Source of the DNA: CAWAHD01 sp963781785
GTDB lineage: Bacteria; Planctomycetota; Planctomycetia; Isosphaerales; Isosphaeraceae
NCBI GenBank assembly: GCA_963781785.1
Contig: CAWAHD010000002.1
Location: 1,364,001-1,428,000, forward strand
Direction: 5' to 3'
Length of the DNA: 64,000 nt
The notes beneath the pieces were generated by a model, which was not told the DNA's origin, searched no databases, and was given only the letters and a program-made list of their open reading frames with translations. Of this stretch, positions 18,188-25,732 are shown piece by piece. Position 1 is the first letter of the stretch. Every line of letters begins with the position of its first letter. The position numbers and the translations under genes are program-made.

Positions 18188-19204
18188 CTAAAAGCCGCTG
18201 TAGCTCCGGGCAAATTTTTCGCGGCGGGCCTGCTCGAGGTCGGAGTCGATCATCATCTTGATCAGCCCGCGAAAGTCGACTTCGGGAATCCAGCCCAGGC
18301 ACTGGCGGGCCTTGGCGGCGTCGCCCAGGAGCACGTCGACTTCCGACGGACGTGTGTACTTCGGGTCGAACTCGACGAAGTCGCGATAGTCGAGACCGAC
18401 CAGCTCGAACGCCAGCTCCAGGAGCTCGCGCACCGAGTGGGTTTCGCCGGTGGCGACCACGTAGTCGTCCGGCTGATCTTGCTGGAGCATCAGCCACATG
18501 GCACGGACGTAGTCGCCGGCGAAGCCCCAGTCGCGCTTGGCCTCGAGGTTGCCCATGAACAGCTTCTTCTGAAGGCCCTCCTTGATGCGGGCGGCCCCCA
18601 GCGTGACCTTGCGAGTCACGAACGATTCGCCGCGGCGCGGGCTCTCGTGGTTGAACAGAATGCCCGAGCAGGCGTAGAGCCCGTAGGCTTCCCGGTAATT
18701 GATCGTCTGCCAGTGGGCGTAGAGCTTGGCGCAGGCATACGGGCTGCGGGGGTGGAATGGCGTCTCGAGCCCCTGGGGCGGCGGGGCCGCGCCGAACATC
18801 TCGGAGCTCGAGGCTTGATAGAACCTTACCGGCTTCGACCGATTCAGGCTGCGCACGGCCTCCAAGAGCCGCAGAGTTCCCAGGCCGACGACGTCGGACG
18901 TGTAGAGCGGCTGGTCGAACGACACGCGCACGTGGCTCTGAGCCCCGAGGTTGTAAACCTCGTCGGGCCGCACCTGCTCGATCACCATCGCCAGGCTGGA
19001 GGCATCCGCCAGGTCAGCGTAGTGAAGCTGAAACCGATCGTGCGCCGAGGGGCTGGCCGCGAACAGATGGTCGATCCGCTGGCGGTTCAAGCTGCTGGAG
19101 CGGCGCACCAGACCGTGAATCTGGTACTCGGACTTGGAGAGCAGAAGCTCGGCCAGATACGACCCGTCTTGACCGGTAATCCCGGTGATCAAAGCACATT
19201 TCAT
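18188..19204 (-). CDS. gmd: GDP-mannose 4,6-dehydratase
   Basis: This 338-residue short-chain dehydrogenase/reductase converts GDP-mannose to GDP-4-keto-6-deoxymannose, the precursor of fucose, rhamnose and perosamine units. The nucleotide-binding motif ALITGITGQDGSYLAELL is at the N-terminus. GLVRRSSSLNRQRIDHL is typical of GMD. The active site is given by YQASSSEMFG and the Y-x3-K in RSPYACAKLYAHWQTI. The late GETHSVRELLELAFELVG and FVEFDPKYTRPSEVDVL complete the family pattern. ATG 19204 has GGAAAG 9 bases upstream and is preferred over the in-frame start at 19234. It is the only sugar-nucleotide enzyme in the polysaccharide locus. Confidence 0.95.
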   Translation of the reverse strand: MKCALITGITGQDGSYLAELLLSKSEYQIHGLVRRSSSLNRQRIDHLFAASPSAHDRFQLHYADLADASSLAMVIEQVRPDEVYNLGAQSHVRVSFDQPLYTSDVVGLGTLRLLEAVRSLNRSKPVRFYQASSSEMFGAAPPPQGLETPFHPRSPYACAKLYAHWQTINYREAYGLYACSGILFNHESPRRGESFVTRKVTLGAARIKEGLQKKLFMGNLEAKRDWGFAGDYVRAMWLMLQQDQPDDYVVATGETHSVRELLELAFELVGLDYRDFVEFDPKYTRPSEVDVLLGDAAKARQCLGWIPEVDFRGLIKMMIDSDLEQARREKFARSYSGF

Positions 19205-19241
19205 GAAAGTCTTTCCAGAGCGACCTTTCGTCAACCGACCG

Positions 19242-19916
19242 TCAGGGCACGGAATAACTGGCGCACTTGAGGGGCAGAATCGGTCCCAGCGACCTGATCA
19301 GCTCGCGAGCAAAATCACAGAGAGCGGCAGCATGAGGATCGGTCTCGCCGAGATAGAAGACCTCGATGGTCATTGACGAGCCGCGGGTCGTCCGTCCGTG
19401 GCTCGAGCGACTGGTGATGGGCAGGCGCCTCACATAGTTTTCGAGCTTTCCTTCGCCGAATATGTAGTACCAGAAACCGACATGTTCGACCAGTTCACCT
19501 CGTTCGTAACCGAGCCGCGTGATCGGGAGCGACCCGGCTCTTTCGACCGGCACCGCGATCGACTGGGTTTGCGATTCGATCTTGTTCCAGCCGGTGGACG
19601 GCAGACAGACTTCCGGGGTGTGCCGGAGGTTGTCTCCCTTCTGCGAATAGTTGATCCAGAGGCGCAGCGACAGCCCGGGCAGCCTGGGGTTCTCGTAGGT
19701 CCGGTTGAGGTATTCGGTGGTCTGGGCTCGCTCGATCACCTCGGCCTCGACCGGCTCATCGCGCCCGACCCAGGCTCCCAGCTCCATCGGGATTGTTGCG
19801 AGCGGGCGCCGCAAGGGAGGCCGCTCGGTCCGGTTGAGCGATTCGAACCCGGCTTCGGCCCCGAGACCGCCAGCCAGGATCAGAGCAGACAGAACCACGC
19901 GGTACAGTCTCGACAT
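19242..19916 (-). CDS. epsI: Exosortase-associated EpsI-family protein
   Basis: The protein has 224 residues and begins with a signal or anchor segment (LYRVVLSALILAGGLGAEAG). The family signature is present: LGAWVGRDEPV near the start, RLWINYSQKGDNLRHTPEVC followed by LPSTGW, and a later hydrophobic GFWYYIFGEGKL. EpsI proteins occur next to or fused with exosortases and are needed for exopolysaccharide or surface-protein processing; the HTPEVCLPSTGW segment is the most conserved part. It starts 30 bases after the exosortase gene, so the two are very probably expressed together. Confidence 0.9.
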   Translation of the reverse strand: MSRLYRVVLSALILAGGLGAEAGFESLNRTERPPLRRPLATIPMELGAWVGRDEPVEAEVIERAQTTEYLNRTYENPRLPGLSLRLWINYSQKGDNLRHTPEVCLPSTGWNKIESQTQSIAVPVERAGSLPITRLGYERGELVEHVGFWYYIFGEGKLENYVRRLPITSRSSHGRTTRGSSMTIEVFYLGETDPHAAALCDFARELIRSLGPILPLKCASYSVP

Positions 19917-19945
19917 CTTTGCAGGTCCTTGCTTGATCTCGAATT

Positions 19946-20938
19946 TCAGGAGCCGACTGCCATCCGGCGGGCCGGCGGCAGGTCGGTCCTCGAGCTCGTG
20001 CGCTGCCCCTCATTGAGCAAGCGAGCGAACTGGTCCAGGAGCCAGCACTCCGTCTGAAGCAGGAAGAGCCCGAAGCCCATCATCAGCAGGCCCTCCAGGG
20101 TGTGAAAAGCACCCAGGGCAAACTGCGGATTCACGAAGTGCATGATGTAACCGGTCAAGATCACACGAGCGATATTCGCCGACAGCGCAATCGGCAGCGC
20201 CGACACCACGATCACGACCCGGTACCAGGGGGGTGCGCGGGTCCAGTAGGCGACAGCGAAGGTCAAGGCCAGAAAGCCGGTCAACTGCCGCATCCCCGAG
20301 CACGCCTCGGCGACGAACATCTGGACGCCGCCCGGAAGCGTCATCTTGTTTCCCTCACGCAGAACCGGGACGCCGGTCGCGTTCATCATGGCCGACGCAA
20401 CCCGGCTGGCAAACAACTGGAGCGGCGAAGCGAATTTGGAATAAAGCGCGATCGGCAGCGGAACCATGAAGATGAGAAAGAAGAACGCAAACCAGAACCG
20501 TTTCAAGGCCGAGGCGCCCAGGAGCAGCGTGAACAGCCCCGTCAGACCGATCAGGAACGCCACGTCGCCCAGGAACGGGATCGGCAGGGGAATGGAGAGG
20601 AGACGCGCTGACAGTGCCAGTAGGAGCATCAGGCTGCCCGCCCAGGACCCACCGCGAATCGACACGCCGCCGCGCGCCGCGGCCTGGTTGGCGAAGTAAA
20701 GACTGATCAGCGGGACCAGAAACCCGTGGCTGTAGTTTTCGTCGGTCGTCCAGGCATAGTAGAAATGCCACAGGTTGTCCCAGAAGACCCGTACGAGGAG
20801 AGCCAGACAGATGACCGCACCGGCCCACCAGGCCCGATCGGCGGGGTCCTGGGCCGAGCGCAGGATCAGCTTCAACAGGCTGTCGGTCTCGGGCCGATCG
20901 AGTCGGTTCGCGACGAGCTCCTTCGATGTCACCGCCAT
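19946..20938 (-). CDS. xrt: Exosortase (EpsH/Xrt family)
   Basis: This 330-residue protein with about eight membrane helices is a transpeptidase-like enzyme of the exosortase family. The catalytic triad is visible: Cys213 in FVAEACSGMRQL, Arg258 in SANIARVILTGY, and His279 in LGAFHTLEGLLM. The N-terminal TDENYSHGFLVPLIS is also conserved. Exosortases recognise short C-terminal sorting signals such as PEP-CTERM on exported proteins and are usually encoded within polysaccharide loci, as here. I found no PEP-CTERM-like tail in this window, so its substrates must lie elsewhere. The exact subtype cannot be told. Confidence 0.92.
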   Translation of the reverse strand: MAVTSKELVANRLDRPETDSLLKLILRSAQDPADRAWWAGAVICLALLVRVFWDNLWHFYYAWTTDENYSHGFLVPLISLYFANQAAARGGVSIRGGSWAGSLMLLLALSARLLSIPLPIPFLGDVAFLIGLTGLFTLLLGASALKRFWFAFFFLIFMVPLPIALYSKFASPLQLFASRVASAMMNATGVPVLREGNKMTLPGGVQMFVAEACSGMRQLTGFLALTFAVAYWTRAPPWYRVVIVVSALPIALSANIARVILTGYIMHFVNPQFALGAFHTLEGLLMMGFGLFLLQTECWLLDQFARLLNEGQRTSSRTDLPPARRMAVGS

Positions 20939-20959
20939 GGTTGGTCGTCCTTCAGATCA

Positions 20960-22984
20960 TCAATGAACCGCGCTCGAATTCGAAATCAAGCTCACCGTCT
21001 CTCGCTCGTTCAATTGGCCTTGACCCCGGAGGAACGCAGGACGGCCGGCGCGGGAGGCCCGCTGGATGTCGGCCGCCCTGCGCGTGATGTCGTCGCTGCC
21101 CAGCACGGCCATGGCGGCCCGCAGGGCGGCCTGACGCTTGTCGTCGTCATCCAACCGCAAGGCGACGTCGGCCAGGTTGAACCACCAGGAGCGCTCGATC
21201 GTCTCGTCGCCAACCAGCTCGATCGCCTGCCGGTACAGCCGATCGGCGTCCCGCCACCGCGACCGCAGGGCGAAGGCCTCGGCGCGAGCGGCCAGGGCCA
21301 CCGCAAGAGCCTTCTCGCCGGACGCTGATGCGGACGATTCGCCGAGAACCCAGTCGAGCATTGCGTCGGCTTCGCGGGGGCTCTGGTCCCGGAGCAGCCG
21401 CGCGGCAGCCAGGAACACGATCGGGCTTTTCGGGAGCAGGCCCGACCAATCGGATGGACTCAGTTCGCTCCGGGAAAGCAGCTCGCGCAAGATGTCGCGG
21501 ACCTGCTCTTCGCCGGGCAGAAGGTAGCGGGAGACGGCCGGGTCGTCGCTGAACCACGGCACAACCGTGCGGAACGAGTCCGCCGGCATCGCGACGGCGA
21601 GCGCCCGGCCATACATCTTCAAAGCCGCTTCCTTCCGACCCGCCGCCAGCAGCCGCCGGGCGCTATAGGCAAGGCTGACGGCGTCGCGGCTCAGGCCCAG
21701 ATTGCGCAGCGAGACCGCCGTGCCGCTCCCGGCCGGCTCACGCTGCGCAAGCGCCAGCCGGGCTGTTCTGTCGAGCGGTGAAACCTGAGGCGCTCGCTCC
21801 AGGAGCCGGGCGGTCTCCCCGGGCGAGGCCGCCCGCTCCGGCTGGAAGTGGTCCAGATAAATCGCCCACCGTGCCAGATGGCCGGCAGTCGACGTGGTCC
21901 AGGATCCATCCGGTGGGGACATGGTTTCGGGAAGGGGCAGGCTACGGGCAATCTTGTCCGGTGTCAACAAGCGATCGGTGACGATCGACGCGGCGTAGGA
22001 ATCGCCGGCCCACCGCCATGAAAGGAAGCTGCCGGCAACCCCGACCGCCAGCACGAAAACCGCTGCCGGCGGCCCGGCAAGCCAGACCGGGGGCGACCAC
22101 TGGCCCGGAACGCGCGCCAGCGTGGGCAGGGCCGCGGGCTTCGTTCTGGTCAAGGGCGTCTTGCGTGCCGCCGCGACAACCGTCCGAGGCCTGGGCTTGA
22201 TCTGATGGCCGGCCAGGATGTCTCGGGCAGAGGGCCATTCCACGTTCTTCACCGACTCGATCGCCGTCGTTCGCTCCGCCACGAGCGGCCGAGGGACCGC
22301 CTCGGTCTGGGGCGGCATGGCCGGCTGCCGTTTCATCTTGGGGCCGCGGCCGCGGGCACGGTCGCGCCGCGGCCGGTCCGCTCCCCGACCCGCGGGCTGG
22401 TCGCCTGTCTCCTCAGGCGGGGCTAGCGGTTGGTCAATCTTGGAATGGGGGCTCGGAGAATGGGAGACCTCAGGTCGCCCTCTAGGCGGGGTCGGCAGAG
22501 CCGCGCCCGACGAGCCGTCTGTCGAAGATTGGTGACCCGCCAGAGCGCCGCGAGCTCGCCGCGTGGCGCGGGGATCAAGATCGGCGAGCGGCGATTCCGA
22601 TGCGCTCTCTTCCGGCAATCGATCGAGCGGCACCTCGCCGACAGGCCGATCGGGTGTCTCCACCAAGGGGGGCAGCTCGCGCAGATAGTCCGGAGCGAGC
22701 GACGCGTCGCCTTCCCCACCCTCGGAAGAGGGCGGCGCGAGCGATGCATCCCTTGCCCCACCTGCGGAAAGGGGCGGCGCGAGCAATGCATTCCTTTCAA
22801 CACGTTGGGAAGGGAGTGGCGCGAGCCGCCCATTCCTGTCCGCATCTGCGGAAACGAGCGGCGCGAGCCGCCCATTCCTTTCCCCCCCTTGCGAAGGGGG
22901 GGCAAGCTTGGGTCGTGCGGGGGCCTCCGAATTCAAAGCGGAAAGACCTTGGGCAGGAATCGTGTCTGATCCGGCCGGCACCAA
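20960..22984 (-). CDS. Membrane protein with Pro-rich repeat linker and TPR domain (probable C-terminal half of the FHA protein)
   Basis: The longest open frame begins at a TTG at 22984 and has 674 residues. Residues 1 to about 110 include 14-residue repeats (RNGRLAPLVSADAD and variants) and are followed by a basic, Pro-rich linker. One membrane helix (PPAAVFVLAVGVAGSFLSW) lies at about 310-330. The last 300 residues are helical with tetratricopeptide character (AALKMYGRALAVAM; RDADRLYRQAIELVGDE). The upstream frame has no stop for some distance and reads straight into the FHA gene if one base is added near 23030-23060. Joining the two gives a 1034-residue protein: FHA domain inside, TPR region outside. 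It ends 22 bases before the exosortase gene. Confidence 0.7.
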   Translation of the reverse strand: MVPAGSDTIPAQGLSALNSEAPARPKLAPPSQGGERNGRLAPLVSADADRNGRLAPLPSQRVERNALLAPPLSAGGARDASLAPPSSEGGEGDASLAPDYLRELPPLVETPDRPVGEVPLDRLPEESASESPLADLDPRATRRARGALAGHQSSTDGSSGAALPTPPRGRPEVSHSPSPHSKIDQPLAPPEETGDQPAGRGADRPRRDRARGRGPKMKRQPAMPPQTEAVPRPLVAERTTAIESVKNVEWPSARDILAGHQIKPRPRTVVAAARKTPLTRTKPAALPTLARVPGQWSPPVWLAGPPAAVFVLAVGVAGSFLSWRWAGDSYAASIVTDRLLTPDKIARSLPLPETMSPPDGSWTTSTAGHLARWAIYLDHFQPERAASPGETARLLERAPQVSPLDRTARLALAQREPAGSGTAVSLRNLGLSRDAVSLAYSARRLLAAGRKEAALKMYGRALAVAMPADSFRTVVPWFSDDPAVSRYLLPGEEQVRDILRELLSRSELSPSDWSGLLPKSPIVFLAAARLLRDQSPREADAMLDWVLGESSASASGEKALAVALAARAEAFALRSRWRDADRLYRQAIELVGDETIERSWWFNLADVALRLDDDDKRQAALRAAMAVLGSDDITRRAADIQRASRAGRPAFLRGQGQLNERETVSLISNSSAVH
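22700..22910. repeat. In-gene tandem repeats of about 42 bp, each with an imperfect hairpin
   Basis: Five units share GGCGCGAGC followed by a CATTCC-like block on the top strand. Each contains a degenerate inverted repeat such as CCCTCGGAAGAGGG or CCCCACCTGCGGAAAGGGG; the last reads CCCCCCTTGCGAAGGGGGG. The unit length is a multiple of three, and the units encode the 14-residue repeats of the TPR membrane protein. Confidence 0.7.
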
Positions 22985-24062
22985 CCCCGCCGACGCTGGA
23001 GAGCCGTGCTCACTGGTCGTGCCGCGTCCACCCCCCCTGACCCCCCCTCCACAAGGGGGGGAAATGTTGCGCTTGGAGAGCCAGTCAGACCACGATGGCG
23101 GGGGATGGACGACCGACTCGGCTCGGCGCGAGCGCCGGCTTGGTCGGCCTTCCAGCGCGTCCAGGGAAGATCCGCATTCGTGAAGGACCGGGATGGCTCA
23201 AGCTCGGGCCGCGGACAGGACGGCTCGACGCGCGACGGTGCGGCCACGCTCCTGGGTCGCAGCTCCGGGTCGAGCGATGGCGGGGCAACCGGGCGAACGC
23301 GGGGAACACTCGGCTCCTTGAGGGGGATCGGATCGATCGGGGCCTGGTAGGCCGGACGCCGCGGTTCCACCTTACCTTTCGCGCGCCGCGAGCGGGCGTT
23401 GATCTCGGCGCTGGCCGCTCGCCAATGCATCTCCCACCGCTCGCGCGAGACCGCGCTGACTCGCCGTTCTGCGGAGGTGCAGATTGCGCGCTCGGAGTGG
23501 GCACCGACTGCCTGTCAGGCGGGGGATCAAGGTGGTGCTCGCCAAAGAGCGCAGGCTCGTCGCGATCAGCGCGCGGCAGATCCTTTGTCGTCCCCAGCGG
23601 GACTTCGTCGAGCTCGGGCGTTCGGGGTGTGCGTGGCGCGGGCGGATCCGGCTCCAGCCGGTGGCGGCGGTCCGTCGGCCCGGGCATCATGAGGGTGGCT
23701 GTGCGATTGGGCGCGGGACGCGCGGGTGCCAGATAGTTTTCCCAGTCAGGCTCGGCGGCGCGGTCGTGGCGGAGCGTCAAGCAGTATCTGCCGACGAAGA
23801 ATGGCACATCGAAAGGCAGCTCGCAACAACCGGAAAGCGAGCGCCCTTCCAGCCGGATCGGGCCTCCCTTGCCGTTGGGAACGAGCTGCCACGATCGACC
23901 CCGACGGAGCAGCCGGCAGACCTCTTCGGCGGGACCGAGATCAGTGAGTTGAATCTCGCAGTGCGGACTGCGACCGATCCGGACCGAAACCCCGGGCAGC
24001 TCCATGACGCGAATCGGGCCCGATTCGCGATCCTGGATGTGCAGACACGTGGATTCGGTCAT
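22985..24062 (-). CDS. FHA-domain protein (N-terminal half of the FHA/TPR membrane protein, two frameshifts)
   Basis: From ATG 24062 (MTESTCLHIQDRESGPIRVM) residues 1 to about 110 form a forkhead-associated domain, which binds phosphothreonine peptides. The core GVSVRIGRSPHCEIQLTDLG and later FFVGRYCLTLR are visible. A long Pro/Arg-rich linker follows. The frame changes near 23438-23450, where a base is missing after ESARSR. The natural continuation is ERWEMHWRAASAEINARSRR, then KVEPRRPAYQAP. A second change near 23030-23060 would join it to the TPR half. Without the repair the frame ends at 23085. An FHA protein beside a polysaccharide tyrosine kinase suggests phospho-dependent control of export; this is inference. 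Confidence 0.7.
23030..23064. repeat. C7/C7/G7 homopolymer element inside the FHA/TPR gene
   Basis: The top strand has two runs of seven C separated by TGA, then TCCACAA and a run of seven G. The second C run and the G run can pair as a hairpin. It resembles the hairpin units at 22700-22910 and is a likely place for the second frame change. Confidence 0.65.
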
Positions 24063-24106
24063 CGTGGGATCGACTCCTCCCTGACCCACACCCTGTGCGG
24101 GTGGGT

Positions 24107-25678
24107 TTACCCACGCTCGACAAACAAGTCGGTGCCGCCGGACAGCCAGCGGTTCCAGGTTCCACCCAGGGCGCTGGCCGAGATCGCCACGGCGGGCAGC
24201 TCGACCGCCCAGTGCACGACAGACCATAGAGTAAAGCCGAGGGCCGCTCCGATCAAGCCGTAGGCGAGCGTCCGGTCGGCGGTGCCGACCCGCCGCAGGC
24301 ACACTGGCAAGCGGCAGACTGACCAGAGGGCGGCCGCGGCGAGCAGGCCCAGGCCGATCGCTCCGGATTCGACGGCACACTGCAACAGACTGCTCACTGC
24401 GGTGGTCGAGGCAGCATCCTGTCCCTTCCAGTAAGGGTAAATCGAGTCGAAGCTGCCCAGGCCGGTTCCCACGAGTGGGAACTCGCGAACGATCGGCACG
24501 GCCTCGTTCCAGACGAGCCGGGCCGATCGCCAGGACGGAGTCGCCACCGCCGGGTGGACCGCCAGGACACCGGGCCAGACGGCCGTCGCCAGGGCGCCCA
24601 GCAGAAGCGAAGCCGCCAGGAGCGCCGTCAAACCAAGGGAAGGCCATCGCCACCCGACGGCGGCGGGCACACCGACCGCCGCCAGCCCGGCCAGAAACGG
24701 CACGGAGTACCAGGGCCCGGCGATTAACCCGACCAGAAACGCACCGGAAACCAGCATGATCAGGAGGAGCACGACCAGGCTTCCCTGGCCCCTTTGACCG
24801 AGCCGGGATACCAGGTTCTCGCGGCTGCCGCGCGGCGCGAGCAGGTGGAGCACGACGGCCAGGGAAAGCGGCAACGCCAGCGATGCCAGCGCGAGCAAGG
24901 CACCGGAGCTTCCCACCATCGTGCCGAAACAGAAGGCCTCCCCCGGAATGGCCACGACCGGTACGGCGGTGAGTGACGGATCGGCTGCCGCCCTGGGATC
25001 GTCGAGAGCCCGCAGGACCGTGGTCGACGGCGCTTCCAGGAGGTCGCTCGACGACGGCGCCCAAACCGGCGCCCGCCCCGGATGCACCGAGCCCCACAAG
25101 CCGTCGGCATGGCCCGCGATCTGCACCAGGCCAAGCGCCGCATTGAGCAGAAACGCGGCGACAATGCTTCCCCAGACCAGGTACACTCGCCCCAGCCGGT
25201 CGGCGAAATGAGAGACGGACCAAAAGATTCCCAGGCAAACGAAGGCACTCACCACCCAGCGGAGCGTGGCGGCCCGGTCGAGGGTCGCCGGCGAACGGCC
25301 CCGCGCCGGCTCGGGCAGAAGGGCGGCCGGAAAATCGGCGCGGACCAGCTCCGGAATCACACCGTACGAGTAGATCTGCTGAGCGGCGGGTGAGAGCCGG
25401 CGTGCCAGCGATAAGGGCAGCGGCGTGAGCTGAAGGAGCCCCAGCCCAATTGCGAGCAAGCCCAGCAGCGTGAGGGGGCTCTTGAGGACCGGCATCCGGC
25501 CCTGTACGAGGAGCTCCAGGAGCACGGTGGCGGCCAGCAAGAAGGCAAGCAGGGCGGCTGCCGGCCGGAACCACCAGACAGCGCCCCCAAAGGCGAGCAC
25601 GCTGCCGCACACGAGCGCAACCACGGTGAAGGCCAGCAAGCGATCGGCCGTCAGCAGGAACCTGGGATGCATGTTCAC
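24107..25678 (-). CDS. O-antigen ligase family membrane protein
   Basis: This 523-residue protein has about ten to twelve membrane helices and a long extracytoplasmic loop between about residues 120 and 215. A second loop holds WRSARLVWNEAVPIVREFPL followed by VGTGLGSFDSIYPYW. This REFPLVGTGLGSF pattern is typical of the Wzy_C family, which includes O-antigen ligases and some polymerases. The GTG at 25678 is taken as start because GGAGAGG lies 6 to 9 bases upstream; an ATG follows two codons later. Since the locus also has a Wzy-like polymerase (14262-15631), this gene may act as ligase or as a second polymerase. Confidence 0.85.
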   Translation of the reverse strand: MNMHPRFLLTADRLLAFTVVALVCGSVLAFGGAVWWFRPAAALLAFLLAATVLLELLVQGRMPVLKSPLTLLGLLAIGLGLLQLTPLPLSLARRLSPAAQQIYSYGVIPELVRADFPAALLPEPARGRSPATLDRAATLRWVVSAFVCLGIFWSVSHFADRLGRVYLVWGSIVAAFLLNAALGLVQIAGHADGLWGSVHPGRAPVWAPSSSDLLEAPSTTVLRALDDPRAAADPSLTAVPVVAIPGEAFCFGTMVGSSGALLALASLALPLSLAVVLHLLAPRGSRENLVSRLGQRGQGSLVVLLLIMLVSGAFLVGLIAGPWYSVPFLAGLAAVGVPAAVGWRWPSLGLTALLAASLLLGALATAVWPGVLAVHPAVATPSWRSARLVWNEAVPIVREFPLVGTGLGSFDSIYPYWKGQDAASTTAVSSLLQCAVESGAIGLGLLAAAALWSVCRLPVCLRRVGTADRTLAYGLIGAALGFTLWSVVHWAVELPAVAISASALGGTWNRWLSGGTDLFVERG

Positions 25679-25732
25679 GCTCTACCTCTCCTGATCGCGG
25701 CATCGTCCGCCGGGTTTCACCTGGTGCCAAGT

